Of a stretch of 64,000 bases of DNA, positions 46,599-58,057 are shown piece by piece. The number at the start of each line of letters is the position of its first letter. Positions within the stretch are counted from its first letter, which is position 1. The notes under the pieces were generated by a model. The model was not told where the DNA came from, searched no databases, and worked only from the letters and a program-made list of their open reading frames with translations. Source of the DNA: Closterium sp. NIES-65. Lineage: Eukaryota; Streptophyta; Zygnematophyceae; Desmidiales; Closteriaceae. The stretch lies in the NCBI GenBank assembly GCA_948144175.1, contig CANXME010002087.1, positions 2,291,501-2,355,500 of the forward strand, in the 5' to 3' direction. A program made the translations under genes and the position numbers.

Positions 46599-47691
46599 TA
46601 TTGGGTGCAAATTCACATTGCACGACATCCTGCCGTCTGTTTGTACGAGTATGCGTGTGCGAATGCATTTGCGTGTGAATGGTATGTTCGTGTGTTTGTT
46701 TGCTTTCGCAATTTTCGCTTGAAGCATTTGCAGGTACTCGCACAATGTGCGCTTCGGCATAACATTGTACGCGCTATGAACAGTACAAGCAGAAAGGACG
46801 AGCTCGCAAAGGAACCCAAGATGGAAGCTTTGCGGTTCAACTTACTTGATTGCGCAGATTCGGTTCTATCCAACTCGAAATTGTACTTTTTTGTTTGGTT
46901 GACTATAGTGTAGCAGGGCAGGCACTATAGGGGTACAATTTAGGTGAAGGTTGGATGTTGTTTGTCTGTATCTGCATGCTACAGGGCCAGGGGAAACCAG
47001 CGGAACCAGCATTTGGCTGGTTGGGCAAAGACAAAACAGGTTCTGTTTTGGGGACCTGAACCTGATTGTTGTTTTCCCAGGTTAGAAAAACAGAACCAGA
47101 GGTTGTTTACCAACCTACCACCTGCTGTTTTGTCCAGCCAGGTTGGTTCTGTTGCTTGGAATTATTTGGGATCATCCTTGGTTGTTCCCAGGTTTATTCC
47201 CAAGGTCCTTGCTAGCTAGAACTATTTATTCTTTCTCTGTTTGTACCTGGATATAGTCAATTTGATTCAAGCGAATTCCTTCCTTGCTGGAATTTCCTTT
47301 CTACGCGGTGCGACAGCGGAATGTTACCCGAGTCAACGCTAGTACGCTAGCACTCCAACGCTAGGCTAACGCTGTCCGAGCCATAACTTCGTAATGGCAG
47401 AACTTTTCGCAAGGCAACTTGGCTTATTTTAAAGCTCTTAGAGTGAGCTTCGATATAGGATATTCTCAGCTTAATCCGATCGACGGTCTGCACGATACGC
47501 TGCGCGACGTTCAAGGTACTCTTGCTGTTTTGATTAAGTCCCTCTTGATCCCTCTCTCTACAAACTCGGACCCGAGGACAGGGGCTGGTCTTGTACCAGG
47601 CACCCAAGGACCCTTGGAGGTGACCCCGAGGAGAGGTTTTAAGTTTGATAAAGTCTTAATAGCTTGAGTTGATTAGGCCCTTACACCAACA
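46599..47691 (+). repeat. Family A LTR between hairpin units
   Basis: A 1,093-bp sense LTR starting TATTGGGTG (TG changed to TA) and ending CACCAACA. It shares the TTTTGGGGACCTGA variant with 43594-44684. No PBS follows. Confidence 0.92.
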
Positions 47692-48366
47692 CCAAGGACT
47701 GAAATTGATGCTGCTCCTCGGCTTCAACCCCTTCATCATCTGCAGCTTTCACAAGCTTGAATTCTGCTGGCAGGGGAGTTGCAACCTTGCGCTCATTCTC
47801 AAACCCGTACTTCTCCCCAAGCTCCTTGATGAACTTCTCCTGGTGCAGCTTCAACCACCTGTGATCCAGATCCCTCTCCACGTGCATCCCGAGGTAGTAC
47901 TTTACCTCCCCAAGGTTCTTGCACTTGAAGTTCTCCATCAGCTGCTGCTGCACCTTCTGGATCTCCTTCATGCTGCTGCTAAAGAGAAGAATGTCGTCCA
48001 CATAGACCAGAAACAGCACCAGCTTCTCCCCCTCTCCCTTGAGAAAGAGGCTCTCATCACAGCTGCTGGTCCTGAATCCCACCTCCTCTAAAACAGCTGC
48101 CAACTTCTGGTACCAGCAGAGTGGCGCCTGCTTCAAGCCGTAGATGGACTTTTTCAGCTTGCACACCCTGCCCGTACCATCCTCATACCCAGGTGGCTGC
48201 GTCATGAACACCTCCTCCTCTAAATTCCCATTGAGGAAAGCCGTTGATATATCCATCTGAATGATGAATTTCCCACTAACGGTTGCATCTGCCAACAAGA
48301 CACAGAGGGTAGGGGGTTTGGCAGTGGGAGCAAAGATCTCATTGAAGTCCCGCTTTTCCTTCTGCA
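47692..48366 (-). pseudogene. Antisense RT fragment, hairpin unit 2
   Basis: Counterpart of 44685-45359, with one open antisense frame over the RT from QKEKRDFNEIF to FQSLV, including YVDD. It is better preserved than unit 1. It has no start, and N-terminal polyprotein domains are absent. Confidence 0.88.
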
Positions 48367-48853
48367 TGTACGGGCAGGGTGTGCAAGCTGAAAAAGTCCA
48401 TCTACGGCTTGAAGCAGGCACCACGCTGCTGGTACCAGAAGTTGGCAGCTGTTTTAGAGGAGATGGGATTCAGGACCAGCAGCTGTGATGAGAGCCTCTT
48501 TCTCAAGGGGGAGGGGGAGAAGCTGGTGCTGTTTCTGGTCTATGTGGACGACATTCTTCTCTTTAGCAGCAGCATGAAGGAGATCCAGAAGGTGCAGCAG
48601 CAGCTGATGGAGAACTTCAAGTGCAAGAACCTTGGGGAGGTAAAGTACTACCTCGGGATGCACGTGGAGAGGGATCTGGATCACAGGTGGTTGAAGCTGC
48701 ACCAGGACAAGTTCATCAAGGAGCTTGGGGAGAAGTACGGAATTGAGAATGAGCGCAAGGTTGCAACTCCCCTGCCAGCAGAATTCAAGCTTGTGAAAGC
48801 TGCAGAGGATGAAGGGGTTAAAGCCGAGGAGCAGCAGCAATTTCAGTCCTTGG
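47692..48853. repeat. Inverted repeat, 485-bp arms, 192-nt spacer (unit 2)
   Basis: Left arm 47692-48176, right arm 48369-48853, spacer 48177-48368: the same geometry as unit 1. A transcript across it could fold into a long RT-derived duplex. Confidence 0.88.
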
Positions 48854-49557
48854 TGGACAGCCTCTTGTATGCAGCAGTTCACACGAGGCCCGACATCTCT
48901 TTCTCGGTTGGGCAGCTGGCTAGGGTGGTGCAGAATCCATCAGAGGAGCAGGTGGATGCAGCTGAGCGTGTGGTGAAGTATCTAAACTTTCACCCAAGCG
49001 TTGGAGTTCAATACTCCGCATCTGCACAGGTGAAGCAGAAAGGGGTTGAGGTGCTGAAAGAGAAGGGGGAGAGGCTTGGAGAAGGCAAGCTCTTTCTCAC
49101 TTGCTTTACCGATGCTACGTGGGCCTCTGAGAAGGAGGATTCCTCATCTGTGGGAGGATACATCTGCGTAGTTGGAGGACGACCTGTTAGTTGGAGGTCA
49201 AAGAAGCAGACGGAGACAGCACTCTCGTCCGTGGAGTCAGAGTACATAGCAATGTTTCATGGGGTGAAGGAGGTAATTTGGCTGAGGAGGCTGTTAGAGG
49301 AGATTGGGCAGGAGCAAAAGGTTGCTACGCCGCTGTTTTGTGATAGCAAGGGAGCTCTTGGGATGGCCAGGAACGCTGTGCTTCATGGGCTCAATAAGCA
49401 CATGCGTATCAAGTGGCACTGGCTGCGTAAGGAGGTGAAGAGGGGGACGGTGAATCCGATCTACTTCAAGACTCACCAGCAGCCAGCAGACTTCCTCACC
49501 AAGAGGCTTGCGGATGAGCCTCATTGGCGTTGTGTGCGCATGAGTGGAATGGCATGA
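48369..49557 (+). pseudogene. Sense RT-RNase H fragment, hairpin unit 2
   Basis: An open frame of about 390 codons covering the RT palm (YVDD), connection and RNase H (FTDATWASE, VESEYIA, CDSKGAL), longer than in unit 1. It has no ATG at the front; the frame opens at a GTG for the Val of RVCKL. Near the end a small deletion changes GMSMN to GMA and stop. RT lacks its N-terminal part, including MDISTAFLNG with the first catalytic Asp, so polymerase activity is not expected. RNase H looks complete. Confidence 0.88.
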
Positions 49558-49602
49558 ACTGGTATGGAATGATGGGGATGCAGCCGGCAGGCTGAGGGGG
49601 AG

Positions 49603-50699
49603 TGTGTTGGGTGCAAATTCACATTGCACGACATCCTGCCGTCTGTTTGTATGAGTATGCGTGTGCGAATGCATTTGGGTATCAATGGAATGTTGGTGTG
49701 TTTGTTTGCTTTCGCAATTTTGGCTTGAAACATTTGCAGGTACTCGCGCATTATGCACTTCGGCATAACATTGTACGCGCTATGAATAGTACAGGCAGAA
49801 AGGACGAGCTAGCAAAGGAACCCAATATGGAAGCTTTGCGGTTTGGTTGAATTGATTGTGCAGATTCAGTTCTATCCAACTCGAAATTGTACTGTTTTGT
49901 TTGGTTGACTATAGTGTAGCAGGGCAGGCACTATAGAGGTACAATTTAGGTGAAGGTTGGATGTTGTTTGTCTGTATCTGCATGCTACAGGGCCAGGGGA
50001 AACCAGCGGAACCAGCATTTGGCTGGTTGGGCAAAGACAAAACAGGTTCTGTTTTTAGGACCTGAACCTGGTTGTTGTTTTCCCAGGTTGGAAAAACAGA
50101 ACCAGAGGTTGTTTACCAACCTACCACCTGCTGTTTTGTCCAGCCAGGTTGGTTCTGTTGCTTGGAATTATTTGGGATCATCCCTGGTTCTTCCCTGGTT
50201 GATTCCCCAAGGTCCTTGCTAGCTAGGACTATATATTTCTTCTCTGTTTGTACCTGAATATAGTGAAATTGATTCAAGCGAATTCCTCTCTTCCTGGAAT
50301 TACGTTTCTACGCGGTGCGACGGCGAAATGCTACCCGAGTCAACGCTAGTACGCTAGCACTCCAACGCTAGGCTAACGCTGTCCGAGCCATAACTTTGTA
50401 ATGGCAAAACTTTTCGCGAGGCAACTTGGCTTATTTTAAAGCTCTTAGAGTGAGCTTCGATATAGTAAATTCTCAGCTTAATCCCATCTACGGTCTGCAC
50501 GATACGCTGCGCGACGTTCAAGGTACTCTTGCTGTTTTGACTAAGTCCCTCTTGATCCCTCTCTCTACAAACTCGGACCCGAGGATAGGGGCTGGTCTTG
50601 TACCAGGCACCCAAGGACCCTTGGAGGTGACCCGGAGGAGAGTTTTTTAAGTGTGATAAAGTCTTAATAGCTTGAGTTTATTAGGCCCTTACACCAACA
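49603..50699 (+). repeat. 5' LTR of plus-strand A element
   Basis: A full 1,097-bp sense LTR. It shows the conserved stem GGTTCTGTTTTT (50045-50056) / AAAAACAGAACC (50092-50103), an inner stem AACCTGG (50065-50071) / CCAGGTT (50083-50089), and CTATAGTG (49909-49916) / CACTATAG (49929-49936). Confidence 0.94.
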
Positions 50700-50702
50700 A
50701 GC

Positions 50703-50714
50703 TGGTATCAGAGC
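50703..50714 (+). other. Primer-binding site
   Basis: TGGTATCAGAGC, 3 nt after the LTR end, complements the 3' end of initiator tRNA-Met. Confidence 0.9.
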
Positions 50715-50745
50715 TGCGTTATAGTGATCCTCGATATAGGTAGCT

Positions 50746-53700
50746 ATGGCGGGGAACACCTCGGCGGTAGCTGGTGAATCTTCAGCTCAAGATCATAGCG
50801 GCAGCCATGATTCTGGTGTTTCTGCGCCAAGGGGAGCGCGAACAAGCCAGGGCTCGCTGATCAAGGAGGTGCTGAAAAACTTCACCGTCGACAAGTTCAA
50901 TGGTGAGGGCTATGATGATTGGGCCTGGAAAATGCAACTTTATTTCCGTCAGATCGGATTGCTGAAACTCATGATTGGGGAGGAGCCTAGACTGAGTGAC
51001 CCCGCCCTTCAGGAAGATTGGGACGAGCGCGCCTCGGCTGGCTACTACTTGATGTCGCAGAGTTTGGAGCTGAACCAGCGTCACCATGTCATGCACCTGC
51101 TGCCGGAGGTTGAGTGCGGTCCGAAGGCGTGGACGGTGTTGAAGGAGCTTCACGCCCCTACCTCCGTCGCTGCGACGCTCATGATGGAAAGGAGCTTTCC
51201 GCGTTGCGCCTAAGCGAGGGAGAGCCGGTACAACCCATCCTGGACAAGATGCGTGATCTTTACGCGAAGCTGGCGATCGCGGGAATCACCTACCCGGAGC
51301 AGACCAAGTGCCTGAAGATGCTCTCGCTGCTGCCGGAATCGTGGCTTCAATTCACGAGCGGATTGAGCCTGCCGCATAACCAGAGCTTGTGGACGCTCGA
51401 GTGGGTGCGGACAAAGATTCTAGAGGAGGACTTCCGTCGCCGCCAACTGAGGGGTGGAGACGACGGCAGCAGCGGCTACGGGATGCAAGGGAGCCGACGT
51501 GGCAAAGAACGTGGCTTCGGTGGTGCTGGACGCGGTGCAAAGAAAGACGACGACTCCAACGACCAACAAGGAGGTACCGGTTGGGGTCGCGGTGCGAAAT
51601 CTGGACGTGGGGGCAAGTCGGGTGCTGGTGGCAAAATGAAAGGGAGTTGCTGGTATTGTGAGAAGGAAGGGCACCCCTGGTTTTTGTGCTATAAGAAACC
51701 CGATGGATGGACCCCCCACAATCGTCACCAGGATGGCGGCGCGCAGAGGAATCAGAAATACGGCGCCAACATAGTCACTGATTCGTCTGACAACAACCCG
51801 AAGGGCAACGGCAATGCGGAGAAGAAGAAGGAGCGCACCGCGGGCCAATTCTTCTATGTGGGAGACAAGGGGGAGCAAGGAGACGCATCTGCTAAGGTTG
51901 GAGCAGAGCTGCACCCCTTGGACTATTGGATATTGGGCACAGGCCCTGCTTGGACAATGACGCCGCGCAAGGACCTGCTGGACGACGTACGCGCTGCACC
52001 GATTAATGAGGTGTGCTCTGCCTCTGGACACATGTTGAAGGTGGCTGGTGCGGGACGAGCTGCGTTTAAGGGAGCGGATGGCAAGCCGGTGGTGCTGCAC
52101 GACGTTCTCCTCGTCCCCGACCTGAAGGCCAACCTTATCTCCCTCCGTAAGCTTGGCAAGGTTGGGGTGAACACTAGCACGGATAAGGCTTGCACTTATA
52201 AGGGGAAGCTGGGCAATCAGGTGCTTTGGGATCTGCACGAGAGCAAGGACGTGTACAGATCTATGTGGCAGCTGCCGGCGCTGGCGTGGCACGGTGGGGG
52301 GCAGGCTGGAGAGGGGTCTGCATCCCAGGGGGAGTGCAACGCCGTTGGAGGGGTTGGTGTGAAAGTGTCGGCCAGATCTGGGGAGACGGATTGGGCAATT
52401 GCATACCGACGTTTGGGGCATGTGGCAATGCCTTTGCTGAAGCAACTGGAGAAGGATGGAGCCGTCTTGAAGCTGAACGGACAACCACCCGATGATAACT
52501 GTGAAATTTGCCTCCTTTCAAAGTTCACCCGTTTCCCCTTCCATAGTGTGGCTGGCAGGAGCAAAAAGCCGTTGGAGCTGGTCCACATGGACTTGGTGGG
52601 GCCGCTGCCCCCGCAAGGGCACAAGGGGGAGCGGTACTTCCTAACCATAGTGGATGACTGGAGCAGGCTAATGTGGGCGTATCCGCTGAAGCAGAAAGAT
52701 CACGCCGCCTCCAAGATTCGGGACGATTGGCTGCCGTTCGTGGAGAAGCAAGCGGAGTGTGTGGTGAAGCGGATTAGGACAGATCGGGGTGGTGAGTTCC
52801 TTGGAGCTGAGATGACGGCCTGGCTCAAGAAGCAAGGCATCCAGAGGGAGCTGACCACAGCTTACACCCCACAGTCCAACGGTGTAGCAGAACGGGCGAA
52901 CCGGACAATTCTGGAGACAGCTAGGGCGCTGCTCATAGAATCTGGGCTGGGCAACTTGATGTGGCCCCATGCTGTTCGGCACGCTACCGTCGCTAGGAAC
53001 AGGGTACTCACAAAGGTTGGGGATGACTCGTGGGTGCCGTTGGAGAGGTGGCTTGGGAGGAAGCCGCCGGTGGACATGCTGAGGGTGTTTGGTTGCATGG
53101 CAGTCGCCCACGTCCCCAAGACCTACCGCACTAAGTTGGGGGCGAGTGCAATCTGGTGTGTGCATTTGGGGCTGGCTGCTGAGAGCAAGGGATGGCTGCT
53201 GTGGGAGCCTTCCAAGACTGTGTTGTTTGACAGCAGGGATGTGAAGTTTGTTGAGGGCATGATGTATGGGAGCTGGGAGAAACAGCCGGAGGCCAGGGTG
53301 TCCCAGCAGATGGAGCAGATCACCATGCAGCTGGACCTGACTCCTAGTGTGTGGGAGGAGGGAGACGAGGCAGCTGCAGAGGGTGGTGATGGAAAGAAGG
53401 TACAGGAGGCACATGCTGGTGGAGAAAATGATGTGGAGACTGGCACTAGTGGAGCTGCTGGATCTGAGGGGAAAGAGCAGCAGCAGGGGAAAACTAAGAA
53501 GCCGAAGGGTGTCGTTATGAAGGGATGGGAGACACCCGTCTCCAGGCCAGGACGTACCCGTATGGCTACTAAGAAGCTGACTGCAGGAGCTGATGTAGCG
53601 GAGCAGCAGCTTGGGACCGAGGAGGCATTGCTGATTCTACCGCATGGCTATGACCCGGATGAGGAGGATGAGCTTGCGTACTGTTTTCTTGCCCCTGCAC

Positions 53701-55309
53701 TAGAGGAACCAGCTAGCATGGAGGAGGCATTAGCTGGACCAGATAGGGACAAATGGCTAGCTTCTAGGGATGCTGAGTACCAGAGCCTGCTGGAGAATGG
53801 GACTTGGGAACTAGTGGTGCTGCCTGAGGGAAAGAAAGCGGTACAATGCAAGTGGGTGCTAAGGATCAAGACTGACGACAAGGGGCAGGTCACCATCTAC
53901 AAGAGTAGGTTGGAGGCTAAGGGGTTTATGCAGAAGGAGAAGCGGGACTTCAATGAGATCTTTGCTCCCACTGCCAAACCCCCTACCCTTCGTGTCTTGT
54001 TGGCAGATGCAGCCGTTAGTGGGAAGTTCATTATCCAGATGGACATATCAACGGCATTCCTCAATGGGATTTTAGAGGAGGAGGTGTTCATGATGCAGCC
54101 ACCTGGGTATGAGGATGGTACGGGCAGGGTGTGCAAGCTGAAAAAGTCCATCTACGGCTTGAAGCAGGCGCCACACTGCTGGTACCAGAAGTTGGCAGCT
54201 GTTTTAGAGGAGATGGGATTCAGGACCAGCAGCTGTGATGAGAGCCTCTTTCTCAAGGGAGAGGGGGAGAAGCTGGTGCTGTTTCTGGTCTATGTGGACG
54301 ACATTCTTCTCTTTAGCAGCAGCATGAAGGAGATCCAGAAGGTGCAGCAGCAGCTGATGGAGAACTTCAAGTGCAAGAACCTTGGGGAGGTAAAGTACTA
54401 CCTCGGGATGCACGTGGAGAGGGATCTGGATCACAGGTGATTGAAGGTGCACCAGGAGAAGTTCATCAAGGAGCTTGGGGAGAAGTACGGGATTGAGAAT
54501 GAGCGCAAGGTTGCAACTTCCCTGCCAGCAGAATTCAAGCTTGAAAGCTGCAGAGGATGAAGGGGTTGAAACCGACGAGCAGCATCAATTTCAGTCCTTG
54601 GTGGGCAGCCTCTTATATCCATCAGTTCACACAAGGCCCGACATCTCTTTCTCGGTTGGGCAGCTGGCTAGGGTGGTGCAGAATCCATCAGAGGAGCAGG
54701 TGGATGCAGCTGAGCGTGTGGTGAAGTATCTAAACTCTCACCCAAGCGTTGGAGTTCAATACTCCGCATCTGCACAGGTGAAGCAGAAAGGGGTTGAGGT
54801 GCTGAAAGAGAAGGGGGAGAGGCTTGGAGAAGGCAAGCTCTTTTCATTACTTTACCGATGCTACGTGGGCCTCTGAGAAGGAGGATTCCTCATCTCTGGA
54901 AGGATACATCTGCGTAGTTGGAGGAGGACCTGTTAGTTGGAGGTCAAAGAAGCAGACGGAGACAGCACTCTCGTCCGTGGAGTCAGAGTACATGGCAATG
55001 TTTCATGGGGTGAAGGAGGTAATTTGGCTGAGGAGGCTGTTAGAGGAGATTGGGCAGGAGCAAAAGGTTGCTACGCCGCTGTTTTGTGATAGCAAGGGAG
55101 CTCTTGGGATGGCCAGGAACGCTGTGCTTCATGGGCTGAACAAGCACATGCGTATCAAGTGGCACTGGCTGCGTAAGGAGGTGAAGAGGGGGACGGTGAA
55201 TCCGATCTACATCAAGACTCACCAGCAGCCAGCAGACTTCCTCACCAAGAGGCTTGCGGATGAGCCTCATTGGCGTTGTGTGCGCATGAGTGGAATGAGC
55301 ATGAACTAG
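50746..55309 (+). pseudogene. Family A gag-pol polyprotein, plus copy with frameshifts
   Basis: ATG at 50746. A 1-nt deletion near 51187 (GGAAAGGAG for GGAGAGGGAG) shifts the frame in Gag. After it, about 1,080 codons stay open to TGA at 54438-54440 (W codon after LDHR, in RT). A 2-nt deletion near 54544 and an indel near 54842 break the RT-RNase H part. The CCHC knuckle is intact. The protease site reads G-T-G (D lost) followed by P-A. Integrase (MDLVGPL, TDRGGE, NGVAER), RT YVDD and RNase H motifs are present. It has the AVLKLNG 9-bp deletion shared with 34229-36008. It looks young but is non-functional. Confidence 0.93.
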
Positions 55310-55351
55310 TATGGAATGATGGGGATGCAGCCGGCAGGCTGAGGGGGAGTG

Positions 55352-55424
55352 TGTTGGGTGCAAATCCACATTGCACGACATCCTGCCGTCAGTTTGTATG
55401 AGTATGGCTGTGCGAATGCATTTG
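55352..55424 (+). repeat. 3' LTR of plus element, cut to 73 bp
   Basis: Starts TGTTGGGTGCAAATCC after the polypurine tract and stops at GCATTTG, where antisense gag-pol of another A element begins (TCATAGCCATGCGG). Confidence 0.9.
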
Positions 55425-58011
55425 TCATAGCCATGCGGTAGAATCAGCAATGCCTCCTCAGTCCCAAGCTGCTGCTCCGCTAGATCAGCTCCTGCAGTCA
55501 GCTTCTTAGTAGCCATACGGGTACGTCCTGGCCTGGAGACGGGTGTCTCCCATCCCTTCATAACGACACCCTTCGGCTTCTTAGTTTTCCCCTGCTGCTG
55601 CTCTCTCCCCTCAGATCCAGCTGCTCCACAAGTGCCAGTCTCCACATCATTTTCTCCACCAGTAGGTGCCTCCTGTACCTTCTTTCCATCACCACCCTCT
55701 TCAGCTGCCTCCTCTCCCTCCTCCCACACACTAGGAGTCAGGTCCAGCTGCATGGTGATCTGCTCCATCTGCTGGGACACCCTGGCCTCCGGCTGTTTCT
55801 CCCAGCTCGCATACATCATGCCCTCAACAAACTTCACATCCCTGCTGTCAAACAACACACCCTTGGAAGGTTCCCACAGCAGCCATCCCTTGCTCTCAGC
55901 AGCCAGCCCCAAATGCACACACGAGATTGCACTCGCCCCCAACTTAGTGCGGTAGGTCTTGGGGACGTGGGCGACTGCCATGCAACCGAACACCCTCAGC
56001 ATGTCCACCGGCGGCTTCCTCCCAAGCCACCTCTCCAACGGCACCCACGAGTCATCCCCAACCTTTGTAAGTACCCTGTTCCTAGCGACGGTAGCGTGCC
56101 GAACAGCATGGGGCCACATCAAGTTGCCCAGCCCAGATTCTATGAGCAGCGCCCTAGCTGTCTCCAGAATTGTCCGGTTCGCCCGTTCTGCTACACCGTT
56201 GGACTGTGGGGTGTAAGCCGTGGTCAACTCCTTCAGGATGCCCTGCTTCTTGAGCCAGGCCGTCATCTCAGCTCCAAGGAACTCACCACCCCGATCTGTC
56301 CTAATCCGCTTCACCACACACTCCGCTTGCTTCTCCACGAACGGCAGCCAATCGTCCCGAATCTTGGAGGCGGCGTGATCTTTCTGCTTCAGCGGATACG
56401 CCCACATTAGCCTGCTCCAGTCATCCACTATGGTTAGGAAGTACCGCTCCCCCTTGTGCCCTTGCACCGGCAGCGGCCCCACCAAGTCCATGTGGACCAG
56501 CTCCAACGGCTTTTTGCTCCTGCCAGCCACACTATGGAAGGGGAAACGGGTGAACTTTGAAAGGAGGCAAATTTCACTGTTATCATTGGGTGGTTGTCCG
56601 TTCAGCTTCAAGCCCTTAACGGCTCCATCCTTCTCCAGTTGCTTCAGCAAAGGCATTGCCACATGCCCCAAGCGTCGGTGTGCAGTTGCCCAATCCGTCT
56701 CCCCAGATCTGGCCGACACTTTCACACCAATCCCTCCAACGGCGTTGCACTCCCCCTGGGATGCAGACCCCTCTCCAGCCTGCCCCCCACCGTGCCACGC
56801 CAGCGCCGGCAGCTGCCACATAGATCTGTACACGTCCTTGCTCTCGTGCAGATCCCTAAGCACCCGATTGCACAGCTTACCCTTATAAGTGCGACCCGCT
56901 GGAAGAATTGGCCCGCTGTGCGCTCCTTCTTCTTCTCCGCACCGTTGTTGCCCTTCGGGTTGTTGTCGGACGAATCAGCAACCATGTTGGCGCCGTTTTT
57001 CTGGTTCCTCCGCGCGCCGCCATCCTGGTGACGATTCTGGGGGGTCCATCCATCGGGTTTCTTATAGCACAAAAACCAGGGGTGCCCTTCCTTCTCACAA
57101 TACCAGCAACTCCCTTTCATTTTGCCACCAGCACCCGACTTGCCCCCACGTCCAGATTTTGCACCGCGACCCCAACCGGTACCTCCTTGTTGGTCGTTGG
57201 AGTCGTCGTCTTTCTTTGCACCGCGTCCAGCACCACCAAAGCCACGTCTATTGCCACGTCGGCTCCCTTGCATCCCGTAGCCGCTACAACCGTCGTCTCC
57301 ACCCCTCAGTTGGCGGCGACGGAAGTCCTCTTCCAGAATCTTCGTCCGCACCCACTCGAGCGTCCACAAGCTCTGGTTCTGCGGCAGGCTCAATCCGCTC
57401 GTGAATTGAAGCCACGATTCCGGCAGCAGCGAGAGCATCTTCAGGCACTTGGTCTGCTCCGGGTAGGTGATTCCCGCGATCGCCAGCTTCGCGTAAAGAT
57501 CACGCATCTTGTCCAGGATGGGTTGCACCGGCTCTCCCTCGCTTAGGCGCAACGCGGACAGCTCCCTCTCCATCATGAGCGTCGCAGCGACGGAGGTAGG
57601 GGCGTGTAGCTCCTTCAACACCGTCCACACCTTCAGACCGCACTCGACCTCCGGCAGCAGGTGCATGACGTGGTGACGCTGGTTCAGCTCCAAACTCTGC
57701 GACATCAAGTAGTAGCCAGTCGAGGCGCGCTCGTCCCAATCTTCCTGAAGGGCGGGGTCACTCGGTCTAGGCTCCTCCCCAATCATTAGTTTCAGCAATC
57801 CGATCTGACGGAAATAAAGTTGCATTTTCCAGGCCCAATCATCATAGCCCTCACCATTGAACTTCTCGACGGTGAAGTTTTTCAGCACCTCCTTGATCAG
57901 CGAGCCCTGGCTTGTTCGTGCTCCCTTTGGCGCAAAAACACCAGAATCATGGCTGCCGCTACAATCTTGGGCTGAAGATTCACCAGCTACCGCCGAGGTG
58001 TTCCCCGCCAT
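55425..58011 (-). pseudogene. Family A gag-integrase fragment, protease deleted, minus
   Basis: ATG at 58011. Gag with the CCHC knuckle is open to about 56905. There a deletion with a few filler bases joins TAGQFF to the pre-integrase region out of frame, removing the whole protease and its D-T-G. From 56863 downwards the pre-integrase, integrase (MDLVGPL, TDRGGE, NGVAER) and linker are open until ILPHGYD, where the element is cut at 55425 and the frame runs on by chance into antisense LTR and RNase H. RT and RNase H of this copy are missing. Its Gag and linker (LMMEREL, GGENDVETGT) make it the closest relative of the 50746 copy. Confidence 0.92.
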
Positions 58012-58042
58012 AGCTACCTATAACGAGGATCACTATAACGCA

Positions 58043-58054
58043 GCTCTGATACCA
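58043..58054 (-). other. Primer-binding site, minus element
   Basis: GCTCTGATACCA on the plus strand, 3 nt from the LTR end at 58058. Confidence 0.9.
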
Positions 58055-58057
58055 GCA

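Larger units (their letters stand above)
43594..49602 (+). repeat. Two tandem units of about 3.0 kb: LTR + inverted RT hairpin
   Basis: Unit 1 is 43594-46598 and unit 2 is 46599-49602, offset about 3,005-3,007 bp. Each is a sense LTR, antisense RT, then sense RT-RNase H and polypurine tract. A third LTR (49603) closes the pair and also serves as the 5' LTR of the next element. The identical inversion breakpoint (CATGTACGGGCAGG) in both units shows one event followed by duplication. Confidence 0.9.
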
